A stretch of 5,413 nucleotides of DNA. Source: Coprococcus sp. GTDB lineage: Bacteria > Bacillota > Clostridia > Lachnospirales > Lachnospiraceae. The translations under genes were made by a program, and so were the position numbers. The DNA lies in contig JAEDGN010000105.1 of assembly GCA_016297495.1 (NCBI GenBank), positions 1-5,413 of the forward strand, written 5' to 3'. The notes below the pieces were generated by a model. That model worked only from the letters and a program-made list of their open reading frames with translations, was not told where the DNA came from and ran no database searches. Position 1 is the stretch's first letter, and each line of letters begins with the position of its first letter. Below, piece by piece: positions 1 to 5,413 of the stretch.

Positions 1-1182
1 CAGAAGAAAATCTGCCAGAATCCAATTGCTGACATCCATCCCTTTGTCTGTCATATACAACCTGTCTGCATCCACATCATAGACCATAAACCCTTGATTG
101 GTATATTTCTGAATTACATCACTGTAAACGGACAGTACATTTTTCCCGAAATTATTCTCAAACTGTTTTAGACTGATTCCTTTCGTACAGCGCAGTCCCA
201 GGAACATCGTTTCTTCCATCTGAGCCCTGATATCCACATTCTCCACATTCGCTGCATCCCATTGTTTCATATATGTGTACATATCACAGGTGTTGGAAAA
301 GCGCTGGTTATCTACCATACTTGCAGCGCCCAATCCCAGGCCAAGATAATCGCCTCTATACCAGTAGGTCAGGTTATGCCGGCATTCAAACCCCTGTCTG
401 GCATAATTGGATATTTCATACCGTTCATAGCCTCTGGCAGCCAGTTCTGCTTTCGTGAGATGATACATCTGCCGCTCACTGTCCTCGTCAGGCAGGGGAA
501 GGATGGATTTATCACGGGCATCCATTGTCCCCATATCTTTATCATCCATACATCCATATATCTCCCAGAAAGGTGTATTTTCCTCAATAATCAGGCTATA
601 AGCTGAAATATGCTCCGGTTCCAGTTCTGCTGTCTTCCTTAGGGTATCCAGCCAGGAAGCCGTCGTCTGTCCCGGCAAAGCTGACATCAGGTCAATATTA
701 ATATTGTCAAAGCCCACCTGTCTGGCCGCTTTATAATTGCCAATAAACTGTTCTGCTGTGTGAATACGCCCCAGATACTGAAGTTCTCTGTTATTCATAG
801 ACTGAAGGCCGAAACTCAATCGGTTGATACCAGCTGTTCTGAATGTTTTCAGCTTATCCCTGTCCACTGTTCCCGGATTACATTCCATGGTGATCTCAGC
901 ATGATGGCTGACGTCAAAATTCCTGAATATATTCTCCATCAGCTTCGCCAGCTGACCGCCAGTCATCAAAGATGGGGTACCTCCGCCAATAAATATTGTT
1001 TCTATTTGATATTGTTCATATTGCGGACTCCGCCAGGCGATTTCCTCCGATAACCGTTTCAGATAAGCTGTTCTTGCCGTCTCATCGGCGGAAAATGAGA
1101 GAAAATCACAATACCTGCATTTTCTCACACAAAATGGAAAATGCAGGTACAGTCCCAACGGCCGCTTATTACGGCCCGCCAT
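1..1182 (-). CDS. hemW: HemW, radical-SAM haem chaperone (3' end cut by window edge)
   Basis: HemW is a radical SAM protein of the HemN-like family, long annotated as oxygen-independent coproporphyrinogen III oxidase. It is now regarded as a protein that binds haem and delivers it to targets such as respiratory enzymes. The frame is open for 394 codons to position 1 with no stop or frameshift. The end reads LYMTDKGMDVSNWILADFLL, which is the usual C-terminus, so only a few residues plus the stop should be missing. The cluster-binding motif is Cys18-x3-Cys22-x2-Cys25 followed by Asp-Phe, lacking the fourth cysteine of true HemN. The SAM-binding GGGTPS is at 66-71. HNLTYW at 269-274 matches the HNxxYW haem-binding motif reported for HemW. 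The start is ATG 1182, one base after the lepA stop. An in-frame ATG at 1194, which would overlap lepA, is the alternative, and neither has a strong ribosome binding site, which suggests translational coupling. The segment around residues 211-228 looks longer than in Bacillus. Confidence 0.94.
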   Translation of the reverse strand, partial: MAGRNKRPLGLYLHFPFCVRKCRYCDFLSFSADETARTAYLKRLSEEIAWRSPQYEQYQIETIFIGGGTPSLMTGGQLAKLMENIFRNFDVSHHAEITMECNPGTVDRDKLKTFRTAGINRLSFGLQSMNNRELQYLGRIHTAEQFIGNYKAARQVGFDNINIDLMSALPGQTTASWLDTLRKTAELEPEHISAYSLIIEENTPFWEIYGCMDDKDMGTMDARDKSILPLPDEDSERQMYHLTKAELAARGYERYEISNYARQGFECRHNLTYWYRGDYLGLGLGAASMVDNQRFSNTCDMYTYMKQWDAANVENVDIRAQMEETMFLGLRCTKGISLKQFENNFGKNVLSVYSDVIQKYTNQGFMVYDVDADRLYMTDKGMDVSNWILADFLL

Positions 1183-1183
1183 C

Positions 1184-2995
1184 TTATTTATCATCCAGCT
1201 TCAGGACACTCATGAAAGCCTTCTGCGGTATCTCTACATTGCCGATCTGGCGCATACGCTTCTTGCCTTCCTTCTGCTTTTCCAGAAGCTTCCGTTTACG
1301 TGTGATATCACCGCCGTAACATTTTGCAAGTACATCCTTACGCATGGCCTTGACTGTCTCACGGGCAATGATCTTACTTCCAATGGCTGCCTGAATCGGA
1401 ATCTCGAATAATTGCCTCGGAATCTCCTCCTTCAGCTTCTCACACATCTTCCGGCCCCGCTCATAGGCAGAATCGGCAAACACAATGAAGGACAAAGCGT
1501 CCACCGCCTCCCTGTTAACCAGAATATCCAGCTTGCACAATTCGGAACGCTGGTAACCCTTCAGCTCATAATCAAAGGAAGCATAGCCTCTGGAACGGGA
1601 TTTCAATGCATCGAAGAAATCATAGATGATCTCATTCAGCGGCAGTTCATATTTCAATAAAGCTCTCGTTGTCTCCATATATTCCATACCAAGATAAACA
1701 CCACGGCGTTCCTGACAAAGATCCATGATCGGCCCGATAAATTCCGTCGTTACCATGATCTCCGCTGACACCACCGGTTCTTCCATATATTCGATCTCAG
1801 ACGGATCCGGCATATTGGAAGGATTGGTCAGTTCGATCATATCCCCGTTGGTCTTGTGAATTCTGTAGACAACGGACGGTGCCGTTGTTACCAGGTCAAG
1901 ATTGTACTCACGCTCCAGTCTCTCCTGAATGATCTCCAGATGAAGCAATCCAAGGAAACCACATCGGAAACCAAAGCCAAGGGCAATGGATGTCTCCGGC
2001 TCATAGAAAAGGGAGGCATCATTGAGCTGCAGCTTTTCCAGGGCATCCCTCAGATCCGGATATTTGGCTCCATCAGCCGGATAAAGGCCGCAATAAACCA
2101 TCGGGTTCACCTTCTTGTAGCCCGGCAGCGGTTCGTTACATGGATCATTGGCATCTGTGATCGTATCACCAACTCTCGTATCCTTCAAATTCTTGATACT
2201 GGCTGCCATATAGCCCACCATACCGGCTGTCAGTTCATCACATGGAATATACTGCCCTGCGCCAAAATAGCCCACCTCAACAGTGTCAAATTCAGCACCT
2301 GTAGCCATCATACGCACACGGGTTCCTTTTGCGATCCTGCCTTCGCGCACTCTGAAAAAGACAATGACTCCCTTATATGGATCATAAACGGAATCAAAAA
2401 TCAATGCCTTTAACGGTGCATTCTCATCTCCCGTCGGAGCCGGGATCTTCTCGATAATCTGCTCCAGCACTTCTTCTATATTAATACCATTTTTAGCTGA
2501 AATCCTGGGTGCATCCTCAGCCTCGATACCAATGACATCCTCGATCTCATTGACAACTCTCTCCGGATCTGCACTCGGCAGATCGATCTTATTGATGACC
2601 GGCATCACATCCAGATTATGATCCAGAGCCAGATAGACATTGGCCAATGTCTGAGCCTCCACTCCCTGGGCAGCATCCACCACCAGAATAGCACCATCAC
2701 AGGCAGCCAGGCTTCGTGATACCTCATAATTAAAATCCACATGTCCCGGTGTATCAATCAAATTATAAATATACTCCTCACCATTCTGAGCTTTGTATAC
2801 AATACGTACTGCCTGGGATTTAATGGTAATACCACGCTCACGCTCCAGTTCCATATTGTCCAGTACCTGGGCCTGCATTTCACGGCTGGTCAGAGTTCCT
2901 GTCTTCTCTATGATACGATCAGCCAGCGTTGATTTGCCGTGATCGATATGGGCAATAATACAAAAATTCCTTATTTTACTCTGATCTATATGCAC
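1184..2995 (-). CDS. lepA: LepA / elongation factor 4, ribosome-associated GTPase
   Basis: LepA (EF4) is a translational GTPase related to EF-G. It binds ribosomes at the membrane or in the cytosol and has been linked to back-translocation, relief of stalled ribosomes and 30S assembly; its exact role is still debated. The 603-residue product carries all five G motifs: AHIDHGKST (15-23), the switch I block RERGIT with Thr57, DTPGHVDF (81-88), NKID (135-138) and SAK (166-168). It continues through domain II and the EF-G-like domains III and V, including the block GFGFRCGFLGLLHLEI. The LepA-specific C-terminal domain is present, with a Lys/Arg-rich stretch around TRKRKLLEKQKEGKKRMRQIG near its end. 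Length and termini are typical. The start is GTG 2995, because AGGAGG lies nine bases upstream and the family N-terminus begins right there. The longer open frame from TTG 3046 would run through the promoter. hemW follows after one base, so the two are very probably co-transcribed. Confidence 0.97.
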   Translation of the reverse strand: MHIDQSKIRNFCIIAHIDHGKSTLADRIIEKTGTLTSREMQAQVLDNMELERERGITIKSQAVRIVYKAQNGEEYIYNLIDTPGHVDFNYEVSRSLAACDGAILVVDAAQGVEAQTLANVYLALDHNLDVMPVINKIDLPSADPERVVNEIEDVIGIEAEDAPRISAKNGINIEEVLEQIIEKIPAPTGDENAPLKALIFDSVYDPYKGVIVFFRVREGRIAKGTRVRMMATGAEFDTVEVGYFGAGQYIPCDELTAGMVGYMAASIKNLKDTRVGDTITDANDPCNEPLPGYKKVNPMVYCGLYPADGAKYPDLRDALEKLQLNDASLFYEPETSIALGFGFRCGFLGLLHLEIIQERLEREYNLDLVTTAPSVVYRIHKTNGDMIELTNPSNMPDPSEIEYMEEPVVSAEIMVTTEFIGPIMDLCQERRGVYLGMEYMETTRALLKYELPLNEIIYDFFDALKSRSRGYASFDYELKGYQRSELCKLDILVNREAVDALSFIVFADSAYERGRKMCEKLKEEIPRQLFEIPIQAAIGSKIIARETVKAMRKDVLAKCYGGDITRKRKLLEKQKEGKKRMRQIGNVEIPQKAFMSVLKLDDK

Positions 2996-3004
2996 TTTAT
3001 CATT

Positions 3005-3010
3005 CCTCCT
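3005..3010 (-). promoter_or_regulatory. Shine-Dalgarno of lepA (AGGAGG), selects a GTG start
   Basis: AGGAGG is nine bases before GTG 2995. An ATG at 3003-3001 lies between them but is in another frame and meets a stop after five codons, so it is not the start. The site identifies GTG as the real lepA initiator. Confidence 0.85.
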
Positions 3011-3026
3011 GCTGTTCACTGGAATA

Positions 3027-3056
3027 AGTATAGCATACCCCGGCAAAATTGTACAA
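3027..3056 (-). promoter_or_regulatory. Sigma-A-type promoter for lepA-hemW
   Basis: In the gap between spoIIP and lepA, TTGTAC (3056-3051) and TATACT (3032-3027) are separated by 18 bases. The -10 box is preceded by TG plus one base, an extended -10 element. Predicted initiation is near position 3020, leaving a leader of about 25 bases with the lepA Shine-Dalgarno. The elements match 4 of 6 (-35) and 5 of 6 (-10) consensus bases. This would separate housekeeping expression of lepA-hemW from the sporulation genes upstream. It is inferred from sequence only. Confidence 0.55.
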
Positions 3057-3083
3057 GCTGTTATTTACCACAAAACACATTCC

Positions 3084-4277
3084 TTATTTGCCTGTAAGAA
3101 CAGCATAAAGAATATCCGCCAGCGGCTCCATGGCATTTTTCGCCTCAGCTGATGTATTATTCTGAGCCCCCACCTCCACCAGTAACGACCGGGGCTTAAA
3201 ATGCATATTATATCTGTAAGCGCGCAGATAAATATGTCTCACAAAATCCGGAAAATAGGCTTTGGCTTTCAGCTGAAGCTGGAGGCTGAAGGCCAGATTG
3301 CCATCCAGATTGGGATTACCGATAAAATTATTATCATCACCATTGGAATCCCGGCACAAACCATTCAAAAACATAATCTGTGCCGTTTCTTTTCCATTGA
3401 TTTCCGTTATCAGATGCACATCATCAGGAACACCATCTCTATGTAAATCCAGTATGACTTCAATGGATGGATTTTCATCCAGTATGTTCTGAACTGACAC
3501 AGCAGCCTGAGAATATGCCATATTTCTGTCTTCCTTACCATCCTGCATATCATATACCGACAGATCATGATAAACCGGCACATGATATTTCTCCTCCAGA
3601 ACTTTTGCCAGTTCACTGCCTACCCCCACCACCGTATCATCCGGATTTCCCGCTTCACTATCTGCATACCTTTCCTGCGAATGCGTATGGTAAATTAATA
3701 TTTTCGGATCTTCACCTGTCAGATCTATCGTCATATCCTGCTGAAGAAGCTCCGAACCATTGATCAGGGATGAGCTGGCAGCCGTAGAAGGATCCACCAG
3801 ATAAAAATGACTGAGCAAAAAATCATAATCCATCAGGGATTTCTCCGAATAAATCTCCCCTGTGGGCACGCCGGCCAGCGTTTCCACATATTGATTTTTC
3901 TCCGTTTCTGCTTCAGACTCCGCCTCTGCCGCCGGGACTTCCGCCTCTGCCTGCCGGACAGCTTCCGCATTTTCTCCTTCCATATCCTCCAATAATGCAG
4001 CTGTATTCTCATCTGCAACAGCCTCCATATCCTCCTGAGATGGATAATACTCCGATACCAGTTCCCTGCCATTTCCGGATCTGACATAGGCCGCCGCAGG
4101 ACAGGCCATATCTGAAGCAGAACAGACAACACGCTCTATCCACTGATCCAGATTCAATCCCGGGTTTTTAACCCCATTCTTATATATCCGGCCAAGCTGT
4201 ATACCAATATCAACAGCCAGCAGTCCGATCATTACCCAAGCGCACAATTGCAGCAAACCTGTCAGCTTTCGTTTCAT
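3084..4277 (-). CDS. spoIIP: SpoIIP, stage II sporulation peptidoglycan hydrolase
   Basis: SpoIIP is the membrane-anchored amidase/endopeptidase of the DMP engulfment machine (SpoIID-SpoIIM-SpoIIP). It removes stem peptides and cuts cross-links in septal peptidoglycan so that the mother cell membrane can migrate round the forespore. The 397-residue product starts MKRK, followed by one hydrophobic segment at about residues 6-28. This is an uncleaved anchor that places the rest outside the cytoplasm. Residues about 82-127 form an Ala/Glu-rich acidic linker. The catalytic domain spans about 185-397 and shows KILIYHTHSQERY (His197, His199), VILDLHRDG (His279) and SLLVEVGAQNN (Glu368), the expected metal-binding and catalytic blocks. 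The length is close to B. subtilis SpoIIP (about 400). The frame is open back to GTG 4370, but ATG 4277 has an ideal ribosome binding site and gives the normal Lys/Arg-plus-anchor N-terminus. It follows gpr, as in many spore formers. Mother-cell sigma-E control is expected from the family. Confidence 0.95.
   Translation of the reverse strand: MKRKLTGLLQLCAWVMIGLLAVDIGIQLGRIYKNGVKNPGLNLDQWIERVVCSASDMACPAAAYVRSGNGRELVSEYYPSQEDMEAVADENTAALLEDMEGENAEAVRQAEAEVPAAEAESEAETEKNQYVETLAGVPTGEIYSEKSLMDYDFLLSHFYLVDPSTAASSSLINGSELLQQDMTIDLTGEDPKILIYHTHSQERYADSEAGNPDDTVVGVGSELAKVLEEKYHVPVYHDLSVYDMQDGKEDRNMAYSQAAVSVQNILDENPSIEVILDLHRDGVPDDVHLITEINGKETAQIMFLNGLCRDSNGDDNNFIGNPNLDGNLAFSLQLQLKAKAYFPDFVRHIYLRAYRYNMHFKPRSLLVEVGAQNNTSAEAKNAMEPLADILYAVLTGK
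3919..3951. repeat. 12-bp direct repeat in the SpoIIP linker coding region
   Basis: TCCGCCTCTGCC occurs at 3919-3930 and again at 3940-3951, a 21-base (seven-codon) offset. On the coding strand both copies encode an Ala-Glu-Ala-Glu run (SpoIIP residues 110-113 and 117-120) inside the acidic linker. The in-frame spacing suggests that the linker grew by slippage or duplication without disturbing the protein. Confidence 0.6.
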
Positions 4278-4285
4278 GTGCAATC

Positions 4286-4292
4286 CCTCCTT
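4286..4292 (-). promoter_or_regulatory. Shine-Dalgarno of spoIIP (AAGGAGG)
   Basis: AAGGAGG stands eight bases before ATG 4277. This near-ideal site fixes the spoIIP start there and argues against the in-frame upstream GTG at 4370, which lacks a comparable site and would place 31 extra hydrophilic residues before the membrane anchor. Confidence 0.85.
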
Positions 4293-4324
4293 ACTGCCAG
4301 CCTGTATCCCTGCCTCAGCATTCA

Positions 4325-4336
4325 CTTCTCGAGAAG
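4325..4336. repeat. 12-bp perfect palindrome in spoIIP leader
   Basis: CTTCTCGAGAAG is a perfect inverted repeat 48 bases upstream of the spoIIP start. In RNA it could form only a four-base-pair stem with a UCGA loop, and no T-run follows on either strand, so it is not an intrinsic terminator. It could be a dimeric-protein binding site or chance. No function can be assigned. Confidence 0.5.
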
Positions 4337-4376
4337 GGCGTCCTGTCTCATCCCATATACCATTGTCCACTTCTAT

Positions 4377-4403
4377 ACAGTATATTCGAATTCTTCCATA
4401 TTG
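4377..4403 (-). promoter_or_regulatory. Possible spoIIP promoter (sigma-E-like, weak)
   Basis: Within the gpr-spoIIP gap, CAATATG (4403-4397) resembles a sigma-E -35 element (ATAT core). TATACTGT (4384-4377) partly matches the -10 consensus CATACAnT. The 12-base spacer is slightly short. A start near 4370 would give a leader of about 90 bases carrying the palindrome and the ribosome binding site. A sigma-E promoter is expected here from knowledge of spoIIP in other spore formers. The sequence match alone is weak, and TTGTAC at 4410-4405 with TATACT could be read as a poor sigma-A promoter with an overlong 20-base spacer. Confidence 0.25.
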
Positions 4404-4412
4404 AGTACAATC

Positions 4413-5384
4413 CTACACATGATGACACAGAGAATTAATAGCCTCAGAGATGGTATAGCTGATCCTGCTGACAGCCTCATCTATATCTTTCGGTGTAACA
4501 AACAGATTTGTCATCTGTGGTTCCATCAGTTCTCTCATAAGCAGATATTTTTCTTCGTGGTTAAATTCTTCCGTTGCTCTGGCTGCTTTCTGGAGGATCG
4601 GACTCTTATTCAACACACCAATCAGAGATTCCATGGTATCAGCCACAATGGTAGCCGCATCAATAACGGTAGGCATACCGATGGCAATGACAGGTATCCC
4701 CAGCACCTCCTCTGTCAGTCGATACCGCCGATTGCCGATACCTGCTCCCGGATGAATGCCCGTATCTGTCAGCTGAATGGTAGTCACCAGTCTGCGGATG
4801 CTTCTGGCCGCCAAAGCATCAATAGCAATAAGTACATCCGGTCTGATTTCACTCACAAGTCCATGGAGAATCTCCGCTGTCTCCATGCCAGTCTGAGCCA
4901 TGACACCGGGTATGACCGCACTGACATTCCCCATTCCCCTGACAATTTCAGAATCTTTTCCATACTGTTCAAAAAGGTGTCTGGTAATAAATAAATGCTC
5001 TGCCACCAACGGGCCCAAAGCATCCGGTGTAATATCACGATTGCCGATACCTGCCACCAGAATCTTTTGATTTTCAATATCCGGCAGCAATTTCCGAAGC
5101 TGTGACATGAGAACCCCTGTTACTGCCCTATGATAATCATCACCGCCATCCGGCAGGTTTACAGCTTCCACAGTAATGTACTGCCCAATGGGCTTGCCAA
5201 TGGATCTCTCGCCATTTTCGTTCGTAATCTGCACATCCGTCACTTTAATTCCGTAAGATGTTTCCTCACTCTCCCTCATCTCCACGCCGGACATCCTTTT
5301 ACCCTTCTGTTCACTGCTGTTATAAAACTGTTCCGCATACTCGATCACCAGGTCACTTCGCACATTATCATCCAAAAAATCCAT
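4413..5384 (-). CDS. gpr: GPR, germination (spore) endopeptidase, zymogen form
   Basis: GPR is the aspartic-type protease (family A25) made in the forespore as an inactive zymogen. On germination it cleaves the alpha/beta-type small acid-soluble proteins (SASPs) from spore DNA. The 323-residue product has both signature blocks. The first is TPDALGP at residues 119-125, whose Asp121 matches the first catalytic aspartate of the family. The second is IAIDALAAR near 186-194, whose Asp189 matches the second. Further family blocks are GNVSAVIPGVMAQTGMET (about 152-169) and HPGAGIGNRR (about 211-220). The N-terminal stretch ending NVRSDL resembles the auto-processing region, so a propeptide of about nine residues is likely. 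The length fits clostridial GPRs, which are shorter than the roughly 370-residue Bacillus forms. ATG 5384 is preferred over the adjacent GTG 5387 because the AGGAGG at 5395-5390 is then five bases away instead of two. Forespore sigma-F/G control is expected, but the promoter lies outside the window. Confidence 0.96.
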   Translation of the reverse strand: MDFLDDNVRSDLVIEYAEQFYNSSEQKGKRMSGVEMRESEETSYGIKVTDVQITNENGERSIGKPIGQYITVEAVNLPDGGDDYHRAVTGVLMSQLRKLLPDIENQKILVAGIGNRDITPDALGPLVAEHLFITRHLFEQYGKDSEIVRGMGNVSAVIPGVMAQTGMETAEILHGLVSEIRPDVLIAIDALAARSIRRLVTTIQLTDTGIHPGAGIGNRRYRLTEEVLGIPVIAIGMPTVIDAATIVADTMESLIGVLNKSPILQKAARATEEFNHEEKYLLMRELMEPQMTNLFVTPKDIDEAVSRISYTISEAINSLCHHV

Positions 5385-5389
5385 CACTG

Positions 5390-5395
5390 CCTCCT
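5390..5395 (-). promoter_or_regulatory. Shine-Dalgarno of gpr (AGGAGG)
   Basis: A perfect AGGAGG lies five bases before ATG 5384 and two bases before GTG 5387. The spacing decides the start in favour of the ATG, since two bases is too close for normal initiation. The remaining bases up to the window edge hold no complete promoter. Confidence 0.85.
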
Positions 5396-5413
5396 GCTTC
5401 CCTCTATGTTTTT

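Noticed and set aside
1..1182. hemW as a pseudogene because only short fragments of it begin with start codons in other frames
   Set aside because: Codon-by-codon reading of the minus strand gives an uninterrupted frame of 394 codons with all family motifs. It lacks a stop only because the window ends.
1856..2413. A 185-codon plus-strand open frame opposite lepA
   Set aside because: It is fully antisense to the conserved lepA GTPase and domain II region, has no family resemblance, and its openness follows from lepA codon usage.
2996..3046. A 17-residue N-terminal extension of LepA from TTG 3046
   Set aside because: The extension would include the -10 promoter element and the Shine-Dalgarno, and LepA proteins begin at the residues encoded from GTG 2995.
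4325..4336. The palindrome as an intrinsic terminator after gpr
   Set aside because: The hairpin would have only four base pairs and a four-base loop, and no run of T follows on either strand.
4278..4370. A 31-residue N-terminal extension of SpoIIP from GTG 4370
   Set aside because: There is no good ribosome binding site before 4370, while ATG 4277 has AAGGAGG at ideal spacing and gives the normal Lys/Arg-plus-membrane-anchor start.
4413..4415. The gpr TAG as a recoded (pyrrolysine or readthrough) codon
   Set aside because: GPR ends at its usual length here, no pyrrolysine genes are in view, and joining a forespore protease to a membrane cell-wall hydrolase has no biological rationale.
4248..4994. 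A 248-codon plus-strand open frame opposite gpr and the start of spoIIP
   Set aside because: It lies antisense to two clear genes, has no recognisable domain and a Cys/His/Ser-rich composition typical of a shadow frame, and crosses the gpr-spoIIP boundary without any signal for its own expression.

Overview
All four genes in this window lie on the minus strand. In transcription order they are gpr (spore germination protease), spoIIP (engulfment cell-wall hydrolase), lepA (ribosomal GTPase EF4) and hemW (radical-SAM haem chaperone, cut by the window edge at position 1). Two of the four are endospore genes, so the organism is a spore-forming Firmicute. The short clostridial-type GPR, the LepA N-terminus, a base composition in the mid-40s percent GC (judged by eye) and the gene order all suggest an anaerobic Clostridia member, most likely Lachnospiraceae. 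The family is an inference; spore-forming Firmicute is close to certain. The order gpr-spoIIP-lepA-hemW is a well-known Firmicute arrangement, and in many relatives hrcA-grpE-dnaK-dnaJ follows hemW. That part would lie beyond position 1 and is not visible here.

Layout from right to left. Positions 5413-5385 hold the gpr leader with a strong Shine-Dalgarno sequence. gpr occupies 5384-4413. A 135-bp gap (4412-4278) contains a weak promoter candidate, a 12-bp perfect palindrome and the spoIIP ribosome binding site. spoIIP occupies 4277-3084. An 88-bp gap (3083-2996) carries a good sigma-A-like promoter and the lepA ribosome binding site. lepA occupies 2995-1184 with a GTG start. hemW begins after a single base, at 1182, and runs off the window in frame after 394 codons, almost at its natural end. 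No stretch of 300 bases lacks a gene, and I see no tRNA, rRNA, CRISPR array, insertion sequence or convincing intrinsic terminator.

The window has two functional halves. GPR degrades the small acid-soluble proteins that coat spore DNA once germination begins. SpoIIP cuts septal peptidoglycan so that the mother cell can engulf the forespore. LepA acts on translating ribosomes and HemW is a haem-handling radical-SAM protein, and both are housekeeping. The promoter ahead of lepA would let the lepA-hemW pair be expressed in growing cells independently of the sporulation genes upstream.

I found no undescribed system. The observations most worth checking are the uninterrupted reading frame joining the gpr stop codon to spoIIP, the palindrome in the spoIIP leader, and a lengthened loop in HemW. 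All are modest.
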